Origin: Candidatus Limimorpha caballi
GTDB taxonomy: Bacteria; Bacteroidota; Bacteroidia; Bacteroidales; F082
DNA: 45,478 bases
Direction of reading: 5' to 3'
Assembly: GCA_018064605.1 (NCBI GenBank)
Contig: JAGHUX010000042.1
Coordinates: 1 to 45,478, forward strand
Numbering within the stretch: the first letter of the stretch is position 1; each line of letters starts with the position of its first letter. The notes beneath the pieces were generated by a model, which was not told where the DNA came from, made no database searches, and worked only from the letters and a program-made list of their open reading frames with translations. Shown here in pieces: positions 16,420-26,200 of this stretch. Both the position numbers and the translations under genes were made by a program.

Positions 16420-16569
16420 ATGATTGGACTAAGATTCATATCGGAAATGCCTTATAATAAAGGATTTAAAAGAAGTAATTCTTTGAAAGGCTTTGTTTTT
16501 CATTCTGTTGACGGTTTCTTGAAGCCGTCATTTTTTTTGTCATGTAACAAAATAACAACAATTAATTGA
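16420..16569 (+). CDS. Putative pyrBI leader peptide
   Basis: A 49-codon ORF (or 40 codons from the inner ATG 16447) fills the pyrBI leader and ends with TGA nine bases before pyrB. It translates straight through the attenuator hairpin and its U-tract. Just before the hairpin it reads a T-rich stretch, GGCTTTGTTTTTCATTCTG (encoding Gly-Phe-Val-Phe-His-Ser). A short leader ORF running through an attenuator, with a U-rich pause region ahead of it, is the arrangement known for Escherichia coli pyrBI, where low UTP lets the ribosome follow polymerase and disrupt the terminator. The peptide itself probably has no function. The start is uncertain: ATG 16420 would be nearly leaderless. Confidence 0.5.
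   Translation: MIGLRFISEMPYNKGFKRSNSLKGFVFHSVDGFLKPSFFLSCNKITTIN
16509..16538 (+). terminator. pyrBI attenuator hairpin
   Basis: TGACGGTTT pairs with GAAGCCGTCA (16509-16530) around a CTTG loop, followed by eight T residues (16531-16538): a textbook intrinsic terminator. No gene upstream on this strand needs terminating, as the neighbour is divergent, so it must act on the pyrBI transcript itself. Confidence 0.82.
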
Positions 16570-16578
16570 TAACCAACA

Positions 16579-17499
16579 ATGTCTATCTCATTAAAAAACC
16601 GTAGTCTCATATCAATCAACGACTACACACCTGAAGAAATCTGCCACATACTTGACATTGCAGAGGACTTTGAGAAAACGCGTCTTCAGAATTTGTTGCA
16701 CGGACGTGTCATAGCGTCACTGTTTTTTGAGCCTTCGACGCGAACAAGGCTGAGTTTCGAGACAGCCATCCAGCTGCTCGGCGGCAACGTCATCGGGTTC
16801 AGCAGCACGGCCGGCACCAGCGTCCAGAAAGGAGAATCACTGAGAGACACCATCACCATGGTCGCGAGTTACGCCGACCTCATCGTCATGCGCAACCCCA
16901 TCGACGGCTCGGCGCGGTTCGCCTCGGAAGTGTCCAAAGTGCCGATCATCAATGCAGGAGACGGCTCAAACCAGCATCCGACACAATGCCTGCTCGACTT
17001 GTATTCAATACGCAAGACACAGGGGACACTTGAGAACCTTGAGATAACGATGGTCGGCGACCTCAAATACGGCCGCACGGTTCACAGTCTGGTCCAGGCG
17101 ATGTGCCACTTCAACGCGAAATTCAACTTCGTCTCTCCGCAAGAACTCAGAATGCCATCGACAGTCATCCAGCACATCATCGATGCAGGTCTTGAATACC
17201 ATGAATACACTGATTTAGAAGAGGTCATACCGCATTCAGACATCATCTACATGACGCGCGTCCAACGTGAGCGTTTCCCTGACCCGATGGAATACGAGAA
17301 AGTGAAAAACGCTTACATCCTGCACAATCACATGCTTGAGCCGGCGAAAGACAACTGCCGCATCCTGCATCCGCTTCCGCGCGTCAACGAGATCAACGAA
17401 GACGTTGACCAGAACCCTAAAGCATACTACTTCCAGCAGGCGCAGAACGGACTTTACGTCCGCGAGGCCCTGATTGCCGCAATCTTAGGATTAAAATAA
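16579..17499 (+). CDS. pyrB: Aspartate carbamoyltransferase catalytic subunit
   Basis: A 306-residue enzyme that condenses carbamoyl phosphate with aspartate, the committed step of pyrimidine synthesis. Active-site segments are all present: STRTR (53-57) binding carbamoyl phosphate, the Ser-Lys loop TSVQKGESLRD with Lys84, GDGSNQHPTQ (about 130-140), TRVQRERF for aspartate, and HPLPRV (about 266-271). Length and numbering match the E. coli class B enzyme, a catalytic trimer that pairs with PyrI dimers, and pyrI follows after 18 bases. Expression is probably controlled by the attenuator in its leader. Confidence 0.97.
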   Translation: MSISLKNRSLISINDYTPEEICHILDIAEDFEKTRLQNLLHGRVIASLFFEPSTRTRLSFETAIQLLGGNVIGFSSTAGTSVQKGESLRDTITMVASYADLIVMRNPIDGSARFASEVSKVPIINAGDGSNQHPTQCLLDLYSIRKTQGTLENLEITMVGDLKYGRTVHSLVQAMCHFNAKFNFVSPQELRMPSTVIQHIIDAGLEYHEYTDLEEVIPHSDIIYMTRVQRERFPDPMEYEKVKNAYILHNHMLEPAKDNCRILHPLPRVNEINEDVDQNPKAYYFQQAQNGLYVREALIAAILGLK

Positions 17500-17517
17500 C
17501 TTAGAACATCGAGAATC

Positions 17518-17982
17518 ATGGAAAAAAGAAAAGAACTTATCGTCTCTGCCATCGAAAACGGAACGGTCATAGACCACATTCCAGCCGACAAAGTATTCGA
17601 TGTCATCAGAATTTTGGGACTTGAAAAATGCAACTGCCCGGTGTATTTCGGAACTAATCTCGAAAGCAAGAAATACGGCGCGAAAGGCATCATAAAAATC
17701 ACGAACAAATTCTTCAAGTCAGGGGAAATCAACAAGATCTCTCTCGTCGCGCCGACAGCGACACTTATCGAGATCAAGGATTTTGAGGTCATCAACAAAC
17801 ACGCCGTTCAGACTCCGGAGCACATTGAGGGCATTGTGAAATGCTTCAACCCGAAATGTGTGACGAACGCAGAGAGAGTCATGACAAAATTCACCGTCAA
17901 GAAAGACGAATTTGGCAAGATAAAACTCAGATGCCATTACTGCGAGAAATTCACCACAGAAGAGAACATGGAATTTCTGTAG
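17518..17982 (+). CDS. pyrI: Aspartate carbamoyltransferase regulatory subunit
   Basis: A 154-residue allosteric subunit that binds CTP/ATP in its N-terminal domain and docks on PyrB through a zinc site. The zinc ligands are Cys109, Cys114, Cys139 and Cys142 (CFNPKC ... CHYC), as in the E. coli protein. The nucleotide domain carries ENGTVIDHIPA and the GLNL-like LESKKYGAKGIIKI. It follows pyrB with an 18-base gap and is closed by a strong terminator, so pyrBI is a two-gene operon forming a feedback-inhibited holoenzyme. Confidence 0.97.
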   Translation: MEKRKELIVSAIENGTVIDHIPADKVFDVIRILGLEKCNCPVYFGTNLESKKYGAKGIIKITNKFFKSGEINKISLVAPTATLIEIKDFEVINKHAVQTPEHIEGIVKCFNPKCVTNAERVMTKFTVKKDEFGKIKLRCHYCEKFTTEENMEFL

Positions 17983-18035
17983 ATTTCCCATCTCGAAAAT
18001 TACGCTGATTCCCCCACTGGAACAGCGGAAGAAAC

Positions 18036-18063
18036 AAAAAGGCTGGTTTGCACCAGCCTTTTT
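18036..18063. terminator. Bidirectional terminator between pyrI and the surface-protein operon
   Basis: AAAAAGGCTGG (18036-18046) and CCAGCCTTTTT (18053-18063) form a perfect 11-bp stem with a six-base loop and T-tracts on both strands. It serves pyrI on the plus strand and the convergent four-gene operon on the minus strand. Confidence 0.9.
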
Positions 18064-18072
18064 CATCCTCTC

Positions 18073-18324
18073 TTATCTCTCATCTTTCCTCTTCACCGCA
18101 GCGTATCCTGCGCCTAATGCAGTCAAAATCAAAAGGCCGGTGCCGAGCGGCGCACCCTGGTCATAGGATGCGCCATGAATGCCTGGGAGATTCGGCATGT
18201 CGTCGCCGATGATCCCACGGTTCTCAAGGTTCTCCCACTCGCTGAAAAAGCCATCGCTCTGCGCAAACGACAAACCCGACGCCAACATAAAAATCACTGC
18301 CGTTAAAAATATCCTCTTTCTCAT
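18073..18324 (-). CDS. Small exported protein with C-terminal hydrophobic anchor-like tail
   Basis: An 83-residue protein with a signal peptide (MRKRIFLTAVIFMLASGLSFAQ), an acidic middle, and a C-terminal segment PLGTGLLILTALGAGYAAVKRKDER: a Pro-Leu-Gly turn, one hydrophobic helix and a basic end. Small Bacteroidales proteins with this tripartite tail often accompany T9SS surface proteins; the tail resembles a sorting or anchoring signal, but its processing is unknown to me. Its ATG overlaps the preceding gene's stop (ATGA at 18324-18321), so it is translated with that T9SS protein. It is the last gene of the operon. Confidence 0.7.
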   Translation of the reverse strand: MRKRIFLTAVIFMLASGLSFAQSDGFFSEWENLENRGIIGDDMPNLPGIHGASYDQGAPLGTGLLILTALGAGYAAVKRKDER

Positions 18325-20243
18325 AACACAACTATTTTCTGGGTTTTTACTCCGTTTTCACTCACAAGACGGACAATATATGCCGCATTTCTTAAATTTG
18401 AAATGTCAACAGCATTGCCGCTCAACGTTTCGTTTATCACCACTCTGCCGGTCATGTCGATAATCTGGATAAAACCGGCTTCGTTTATAAACAACTGCTT
18501 CCCTGACTGATACGCGAAATATTCGTTATCATCGTTTTCGTTATCGTCGGAAAGTCTGACGATGAAACGGTTCACGTCGTCGTTGCTCATCGCGTTGAAT
18601 TTGTACTCGCCTTCAAGAAGCATGTCGGTGTCTTCGCCGGTCATCCTGTCTATTAAATGGATGTAATCAAAGTCACCGCCCGTTTTCATTGAAATGGTGT
18701 AGGTTCCAATCTCTTTTGCGTCGAAGCAGAGCGGGATTTCCTTGACATTCTCGTCATAGCTGGCGATGCCGTACATCTTGTTGCCGCTGACGGTGAAGAT
18801 CGTTGCGATACCGTCATTGAAATTCGTGAGTTTCGGGAAACCGTCATCTGCGCTTCCGCTGAAATTCAAGATAACGTTGTCGTGACCTTCCTTGCCGGAA
18901 ACCGTGAAATTGATGTGTTTTGACGTTCCTCTCGTTGATTTTGAATCACTTGGATATGACAGTGACGGCCCTTTTCCTGTAGCCTGCACGAAAAAACCAT
19001 GCCCCGCTTTGATGACACCTTCGTCGCTGTTATAGACGATGCTGTTGGTGGACGGGTCTATCGTGGCAAAACCGGAAGCGACCTTCGACCTTTCAAAGTC
19101 AGATGAATTGATGTCAAACGGGAACGGGTTGCCAAGAAGGTTGAGGTTCTCCCATCCGCCGTTTTTCTGGCCATTGACGTCAAACTCGAAGCCGTCTTCT
19201 TCCAAATTCCTCAACGTGCCTGAAAAAACGGCTGCACTTGCTGTCTTGTATGAAACGAGATAGCCGTAGCCGTATCCGTTTTCACAATTCAGATACTGAC
19301 TGAAATAGTCCTCGTAATCTTCATCATCAGAGTGACTTTTGTAGTTGACCCACTGCTTGTCGACGAAGCCGTCCCAGATGTAAAGGTCGTAGTCGGCATC
19401 CTGAGATATGAAGCTTTTTATCGTTGTGTTTTCAATCGGGCTTGAGATGAACTGCCAGCCGTCTTTCTGCTTGCCGTTCCAATCCTTTGGGTTGACGATG
19501 TTCCTTCTGAACGTCGCCTTCACGCCGGCATTTGTTTGGAAAATCTGTCCGCCGTCGTGGAGAATCAACTGGCTGACATCGGTGTCGGTAAGTTTTCCTT
19601 TGACGGTAAGAATCCCTTTGCCGCCGATTTCAACAGAACAATTAGCGTTGATTGTCATGTTGTTGACTTCCGCAACGACACCATTGTCAATGACTGCAAT
19701 GCCGTTTATTTCAACATCATTGTTGGCGAGGTCTGGCATTGCAGTCGGTGTTGAACCGTCAGGATTTCTCCAGTTGCCTGGCTCATCCCACTGTCCTTTT
19801 CCCACAAAAGTGTAAGGAAGACTTGCTGATGTGAAACTTAACAACTGAGGATTTCGGGTGTTTCCCATGCTTCCGTCGGTGATGAAGGTGATGCTTGCAG
19901 GGTCTGATGTTACAATCATCTCGGAATTTGTCGAGTGATTCCATACCCTCATTGTCATGACTTGACCGGTTTCTCCGTGAGGATAAAGATACCAGATGTA
20001 TTCATGCTCGAAAACGGGAGAAATGTGCGTGGCTCTGATGGCGGCGCGGCATTCATCTCCGACGAAGAGCCCCACCTCGATGTCGGTGTTAAGCTGTTCA
20101 ACCCCATCAATAACAACGTAACTGGTGATGGTCATCGTGTTTGGATATGTGTAGATGTCCGGTGTCCAGTGTGTGGGCAGCTCTTGGGCCTTAATAGTCA
20201 TACATCCACAAAGACAGACTAAAATCAAAAATATTTTTTTCAT
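18321..20243 (-). CDS. Secreted T9SS-sorted surface protein
   Basis: A 640-residue exported protein. Start ATG 20243 gives a normal signal peptide (MKKIFLILVCLCGCMTIKAQ); the ORF's earlier start is a TTG. Residues about 22-140 form a domain also found near the C-terminus of the upstream gene product (HWTPDIYTYPNTMTITSYV ... VGLFVGDECRAAIRA). A beta-rich middle follows (GQWDEPGNWRNPDGS, INGIAVIDNGVV), as in Bacteroidota proteins with repeated short strands, plus glycine-rich segments such as LNLLGNPFPFDIN. The last ~70 residues (QLFINEAGFIQIIDMTGRVV ... YIVRLVSENGVKTQKIVV) are a T9SS type A sorting domain. Enzymatic function is not apparent. The neighbours suggest a shared surface assembly. 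Confidence 0.85.
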   Translation of the reverse strand: MKKIFLILVCLCGCMTIKAQELPTHWTPDIYTYPNTMTITSYVVIDGVEQLNTDIEVGLFVGDECRAAIRATHISPVFEHEYIWYLYPHGETGQVMTMRVWNHSTNSEMIVTSDPASITFITDGSMGNTRNPQLLSFTSASLPYTFVGKGQWDEPGNWRNPDGSTPTAMPDLANNDVEINGIAVIDNGVVAEVNNMTINANCSVEIGGKGILTVKGKLTDTDVSQLILHDGGQIFQTNAGVKATFRRNIVNPKDWNGKQKDGWQFISSPIENTTIKSFISQDADYDLYIWDGFVDKQWVNYKSHSDDEDYEDYFSQYLNCENGYGYGYLVSYKTASAAVFSGTLRNLEEDGFEFDVNGQKNGGWENLNLLGNPFPFDINSSDFERSKVASGFATIDPSTNSIVYNSDEGVIKAGHGFFVQATGKGPSLSYPSDSKSTRGTSKHINFTVSGKEGHDNVILNFSGSADDGFPKLTNFNDGIATIFTVSGNKMYGIASYDENVKEIPLCFDAKEIGTYTISMKTGGDFDYIHLIDRMTGEDTDMLLEGEYKFNAMSNDDVNRFIVRLSDDNENDDNEYFAYQSGKQLFINEAGFIQIIDMTGRVVINETLSGNAVDISNLRNAAYIVRLVSENGVKTQKIVVL

Positions 20244-20258
20244 TATCAATAAATTAAA

Positions 20259-23200
20259 CTACTTAACAATTATCTTTTTGCATGATGTCATCCCATCGCC
20301 GCAAATCATCCTGATAAAATACACACCTGATGTTTTTGGGCTGCTGATGTATCCAATGCCGTTGACAGTATATTCTGACACCTTCCTACCGATGGCATCG
20401 AATATCTCAACCTTTGCGATATGGTTCACGCTGACAGTGATGGCATCACCTCTTCCGACAGGATTAGGATGTATGCCTGCAACGAAGTCGCTCTCATCCA
20501 CGACAGATGTCACTTGAAACTCAATGACGTATGGGTTCGTCACAGAGCCTTCGGTGGCATTGGCATGGAAGATAACCTGATTGTCGGCAAATCCTTCCAT
20601 CTCAACATCGTTTTCAATATCATAGAGTCTGAAGTTGAAGACATCATTTTCTTGACCGTGGAGTGTAAGGAAGAAGATGTATCTGTCGAACGGCTCTATA
20701 TACAAGGCTCTTGCGCTGCCACGGCATTCATCGCCGCAAAATGCTCCGACCTCGAAGTTGCCGTTTCTCACTTCCTCGCCGTTGATGCTGATGACGCTTG
20801 TGGCTGTCATGTTATCGGGAAACTGATGGATGTCGGGATTCCAATGGAACTCGGTGGTGTCACTGGTACCTGCTTCTCCTTTGGTCGTGTTATAGGTGAG
20901 GGTGATGGCATTAGAGCCGGTATTTCGGTACATGCAGCCTTCACCCGGCTGCATTGTGTTGAGTGTCCCGAACCATCCGTAACCAGACACATACTCTGCA
21001 TATTTGGACTGCGACTTGATATGGTCGCCGTCATTTGCGTTCAATCCGGAAAGGGCTGTGTTGATGGCGACACTTTGTGCCGACGGGTATCCAACCCATG
21101 TCCAGCCTGTCGAAAGCTGTATCGGGTGGCTTGACGGCGAGGCTTTGGCACCTGAGATGTTGAGAGTGCCTGCCGAACTCATCTGAAGCATATACATCTG
21201 TTCGTTCTCGACCGCGTTGAGAAGTCCGTACCAATTGCCTCCGATGTACTCAATGTAATTATACTGTGACTTCATGTATGTCCCGTTGCTGCCGACGGCT
21301 GTCAGCACTTTGCCGAGTCCTTCGCCGCCTGATGTCTCAACGGCTGTCGAGATCCAGTTCCAGCCGCTGCTCACCGCCTTCGACTGGATACTGAAGGTCA
21401 TATTCGGGTCATCACCTGTAGCCATGTTGGTCCCGTTCGGGCTGCTCATCACTATGTTGGATGCCGAAATCGGGAACTCCGTCGCGATGACGTTGGCATT
21501 GCGGTGCATGGTGGCATAGACTACCGTGCCTTCGTGGTCAGCTATCAGACTATTGCTCATCGAGAAGATGATGATGCGGAAGGTGTTTTGATTCTTCCTC
21601 GTGGCACTGATGGTGTGACTGGCACAACGTCCGCCGAGATGGAAGTCCGACGGGTTAAGCGTGTATGACTCGCTCGGATATGTGAAGTCGGTCTGTATGG
21701 CGGTGATGTCGCTGTAGTTGTCCATGTTGATATTGACATCAACATCAAGGTCTGCATTGACAGCACCTGTTGACAGCACCAATGCGTTTGGCTCGTACGG
21801 GCTTGCCGTGACATTGACGTTGAACAGACGCCTCTCCGGATCGTTGGTGTAAAGCCGCATGATGGTCTCGACATCGCCGGCTATCTCACCTTTGTAACTC
21901 ACATGAAGATTTGTACTCGCATACTGTTCTATGACAACAGGTAAGTCGTTTGATACCGAAAAACAAGGGTTCGTGAAGTTTATGCTTTCGATTCTCAACT
22001 GAGCATTACCTTGATTGTAAATATTGAAGTCTTTAGTAAGCGTCTCGGTAAGCGGTGTCTCGCCCATGTTGAAACTGCTGCTGCACGACATTCTCGGACT
22101 TCTTACGTTCACATATCCGCTGTAAGTGCCGGATGTTACATTGGTGCCTGTGTTGTCTGAAAGGATGACGTCATGCGGATAAAGATAATAGTAGCCATAC
22201 TGACCGTCAATCCGCACGTCGAAAGAAAGGATTTTGCCGTCCTCTCCGCTGAATGGGGTGTTCGACGGCGAATATGCCATGACGACGAGAGTGTCGTTCC
22301 TCATGCTGCCGATGGCGACATGGTCACTTTGCCGTGACGTGAGTTCAACGCTGTTGGCGACAAACTTCAACGCCGACGGCATTTTGAATTTGAACTGGAG
22401 ACCGACGATGGCATCCATATTGTTGACATTCAAGTCGATGCTTACTGTCTCATCGCAGTAGCCCGAGGTGTTGGCCACATGCAACTCGTTGACCGAATAA
22501 GGCTCGGCCGTCACAGTAGCTGTCTGGCTGCCGTTGATGGCATTTGAAACCACCGTGATCGTGTAATTCACCGAACCTGAAACCATCGGGGCGAACTTGA
22601 TATTGAATGGCGCCGTGCCACCGCTTTGAATGACCGTCTCCGTGAACGACGGGCACGACAGCGTGGCGTCAGAGAACTGCAGCCCGCTAACTGTCAGCGG
22701 TTCGTTGCCGCTGTTTCGCACGTATAAAGTGCTGTTATATGTGCTTCTTATCGGAATCCTTCCGTAGTTGATCACCGGGGTGGTGACCTGCGCTTTCGGA
22801 GAAAGTATCGTCACGTTGCCGGCGGTTGTCGAGAGTGCGAGGCTGTTACCTGCCGCGTCGGCGATTTTCGCCTTCGCGAGATTGACGGCGTTGTCGCCCG
22901 GCTCGTTGAGGAGTTTCAGCCGAAATGTCATGACATCGCCGCTGTTGCCCGAAAACTCTGCATTCGCGAAAGAATAGGCGTAGATCTTCAGTATCTTGTT
23001 GAGGACCGTCGCCGAGAGCTGATGACCGTTGCTTCTGCCGGTGAGTGCCGCCGAATTGGCGACATACTGGAGGTTGTCGCCAAGCGGTATCTCCGTCTGG
23101 AACGCCACGAAACTGTCGGTGTTCTCGATGGATATGCTTAATGTGACCTCATCCTGCGGATGCCCCGATGACGACGAGACCGCCATCGTGTTCTGGGCAA

Positions 23201-23264
23201 AGGCTGTCAGACCTATGCCCAGAACTATCAGCAGGAGGAGATGTTTTATTATTCTACTCATCAT
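20259..23264 (-). CDS. Secreted protein with three cohesin-like modules and T9SS domain
   Basis: A 1001-residue exported protein (signal peptide ending LTAFAQ). Three repeated units follow at about 26-150, 258-385 and 487-620. Each begins with 'vs..sg...dev.l.i.i.n.d...a.Q..f..p' and ends with '.G.v.v', the strand order of cohesin modules. ASH/choice-of-anchor-type domains sit between them (INYGRIPIRSTYNSTLYVRNSGNEPLTVSGL). After a segment with two WNW/WTW-type repeats (WNWISTAVE, WTWVGYPSA) comes a domain shared with the next gene (HWNPDIHQFPDNMTATSVI ... GDECRGSARA), then a T9SS sorting domain (HPNPVGRGDAI ... GVYFIRMI). It starts three bases after the dockerin-bearing protease gene. A scaffold role is likely but unproven. 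Confidence 0.82.
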   Translation of the reverse strand: MMSRIIKHLLLLIVLGIGLTAFAQNTMAVSSSSGHPQDEVTLSISIENTDSFVAFQTEIPLGDNLQYVANSAALTGRSNGHQLSATVLNKILKIYAYSFANAEFSGNSGDVMTFRLKLLNEPGDNAVNLAKAKIADAAGNSLALSTTAGNVTILSPKAQVTTPVINYGRIPIRSTYNSTLYVRNSGNEPLTVSGLQFSDATLSCPSFTETVIQSGGTAPFNIKFAPMVSGSVNYTITVVSNAINGSQTATVTAEPYSVNELHVANTSGYCDETVSIDLNVNNMDAIVGLQFKFKMPSALKFVANSVELTSRQSDHVAIGSMRNDTLVVMAYSPSNTPFSGEDGKILSFDVRIDGQYGYYYLYPHDVILSDNTGTNVTSGTYSGYVNVRSPRMSCSSSFNMGETPLTETLTKDFNIYNQGNAQLRIESINFTNPCFSVSNDLPVVIEQYASTNLHVSYKGEIAGDVETIMRLYTNDPERRLFNVNVTASPYEPNALVLSTGAVNADLDVDVNINMDNYSDITAIQTDFTYPSESYTLNPSDFHLGGRCASHTISATRKNQNTFRIIIFSMSNSLIADHEGTVVYATMHRNANVIATEFPISASNIVMSSPNGTNMATGDDPNMTFSIQSKAVSSGWNWISTAVETSGGEGLGKVLTAVGSNGTYMKSQYNYIEYIGGNWYGLLNAVENEQMYMLQMSSAGTLNISGAKASPSSHPIQLSTGWTWVGYPSAQSVAINTALSGLNANDGDHIKSQSKYAEYVSGYGWFGTLNTMQPGEGCMYRNTGSNAITLTYNTTKGEAGTSDTTEFHWNPDIHQFPDNMTATSVISINGEEVRNGNFEVGAFCGDECRGSARALYIEPFDRYIFFLTLHGQENDVFNFRLYDIENDVEMEGFADNQVIFHANATEGSVTNPYVIEFQVTSVVDESDFVAGIHPNPVGRGDAITVSVNHIAKVEIFDAIGRKVSEYTVNGIGYISSPKTSGVYFIRMICGDGMTSCKKIIVK

Positions 23265-23267
23265 CTC

Positions 23268-26200
23268 TTATCTCATGTAAACAACCTTGTTTCTCTGAAC
23301 CTCAACGCCGTTCACCACCATGTTGATGATATAGACGCCGTTGGTGATGCCGGCGGCGGGCTGCCAGTCGAAAGTGTATTCGCCACGGCTTTGTGTGCCG
23401 AAGTCGAATGTCGCAACCTGCTGGCCAGTGATGCTGTTGATGGTGAATGTGACATTGCCTTCCGACTCACCTATAATATAAGGTATGGTGACACTGCCGT
23501 TGAACGGGTTCGGGTAAGGCCGGTTAATGATGTAGATGTTGTTTTCGGCGACACCTGTGTTGGCCTGCTCCACTGCAAGCACGCCGCCGCCTTCGAGGTC
23601 TGAGAGAACCATGTCATCGACATTCGCACTGCCGATTCTGAGCAAGGCGTGTCTTCCGGCTTCGAGTTTCTTCCCTGCCATGCTGAAAGCGAGGAACATG
23701 TAACGGCCGTCGTCCATGCGCTGCCCGACTTGTTCAAAGTCATTGAGTGCACTGAGGGGTTCTATCTCAGCATCGTCTTCAATGTTGAAGAACACCTGAA
23801 CGCCGGCGAGTTCCACAGGAGTATCGACATAGAGTATTCCGTCGGTGATTGAATAAACCGCCGTTGCAGTGAGTTCCGTATCTGCCTGATACTTACCGGT
23901 GTTGATGATATTGATGACACTCACGATGTCGAGCACGTCAACCTCGCCGTCGTTGTTCACGTCGGCTGCGCCGAAGATGAACGGCTGCGGGTTCTCGCCC
24001 GTGATGTAGTTGACGATGGTGACGATGTCGCTGACATCGACGGTGAGTGAGCCGTTAGCGTCGCCGGGAGAGGCCGTGAGCGGGATGGTGCTGACGTTTC
24101 TCGAAGGGTCGCTTTCCGAGAGGTCGGTGCGCATGTCGCGGTAGAAGTAATAATAACGCTCGCCCGGCGTGACGTTGTAGTCGGTGAACGTCAATTCTGT
24201 TATGAGCGTCTCGTTGAGCAGCAGAGTGTCGCTGTTGCCTCTGTCGTTCACCTGATAGCGGTACATGTTGTAGCCGAGGTGGTCGTTGAAGTATATCGAG
24301 TCGTTCTCCCATGTCAAGTCAACCTTGCCGATGCCTGGTGTGGCCTCGAAGCCGGTGCTCATCGAGCCTGCTGTCGCGACCTGCACGTTGAAACGCATGT
24401 TTTCAAGAGGAATCTCGAAGAATTCGTCATCTTTCGCATTTGCGACATAGATCCTGTTGAGGCCGTCCGTTGCCATCGAGGCGTCGAGGTTGAGATATGC
24501 GGTGTAGATGTCGCCTGCGTCGTTCCAGCTGCCGTCTGCCGAGATCGAATGCTGAGTGTAAGGCGGACGGACACCCATAGCTATCATTGGAGCGGTGGTC
24601 TTGTCCATGGCACGGTTGAAATACACCTCAAACTTATGGCGGCCTATGCCGAGCGGCGGCATCTGCTCGAAATCGTCCTGAGCGTCGTAGCCTTCGTCTG
24701 AGTTCTCCGGAGTGACCACGACTTTCCAGACGATGCCGTGGGCGCCTGCCACTGGCCGACGTCCGATGTTCGTTATGTCAATATCGCCAAAAGTGCCTGA
24801 TTGCGGATAGTTGAAGTCGTAGATATGTTGTCTGATGATGTCGTCGCGACCGCTGCCGAGATACAAGCTTTCATCTACACCAACAGTGAACGGAGTCGAT
24901 GATTCAGTGTATAAATCAATTTGTTCATCAGAACAGCCATAACCACAATTATATATGTTAGAAAAAATATTACTCTTGAAATCACCATAACAAAGATCCT
25001 TTATTTCTAGATTGCGTCTATAGCCATTTCTATTCCCTATAGTATTATTGTTTAGATACCAACTGTTTGTACCACTATAGTACTCTTCTGGACTAATGGG
25101 AGAACCGATACCATCAGAATTCCAGCAAGTCATTGAACAGCCGTAATAATACAAAACAGAACTAAAATTAGGCCCATGATTGTTGATTATGTTTGATTGT
25201 GATATAGCACAATATACAAATGGATAACTCATATTACAACCTTTAATTATCAAATTGTTAAGCTTAGTATATTTATACCAACACCATCTATTTTCTTGAC
25301 ATTCTCCAATAATATAAGGACCAGTATAAGTCTGAACAGTATAATTTCCTCTGATACCATCATAATCACTTATATTACTTATTATGCAATACGACAATGT
25401 ATCACCACTGTTTAGACTTAAACCTCCCCAATCGTTGCCTAAGTCGGTCTTTGTAAAAGTAATCATATTATCAGGTTCTCCGATTGCTGAAAGATGTCCG
25501 GCGCATGAAAACTTCACTCCGTCTTTGAATTTAAGAACAGTTCCGGGCTCAATTTTCAGCGTCACGCCATCCGGCACGGCAAGGTTATCGGTCACAATAT
25601 AATGTACGTTGGCATGGAGTGTCGTGTTTTCTCTTATCATACCTTTCAGTTCAACTCCGTTTTCCACTTGTATTGTGAACGGATAGGAGAGTGTGCCCTG
25701 CGCATTAGGGCATGTAGCTTTAAAAACAAGATTTATATATCTCCCGTCAACCACGTTTTCATTCACTTTGAAACGGAACGGGTTTGCCGCCTTGCTCTTC
25801 GCGTATGCAGAAAGGCTGTGTCCGAAATCGACGTGGCTGTCGTCTAAGAACTCCAATGTTGTCGGGTCTTCATATTCATCAAACTCAATCCAAAATTCAA
25901 TGTCGTCTGCCGCGCCCCAGGTGGTTCTTATTGTAGGATAGAACGCCACTGTCTCGCCGGCATCCGGGCGGTAGTCGCCGTCGCCGCCGAGGGTGTCGTT
26001 CATCTCAAATGCCACCATCTGCAACTGCGCCGGTGCAGGGCCTGCATCATAACAGGCACCGAAATTAACGTTGCCAGTAATCGGGGAGGCGGTGTTTATC
26101 AGGTCGCCCCAAAGCATTTCCTGTGAAGGATAGTCCTTCGCGTGAAGCAATGCCGAGATGCCGCCTGCAACCAACGGCGTGGCCATTGAAGTCCCATTGA

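Noticed and set aside
18036..18063. Insertion-sequence end between pyrI and the surface-protein operon
   Set aside because: The repeat has T-tracts on both sides and lies between convergent genes, so a bidirectional terminator explains it fully.
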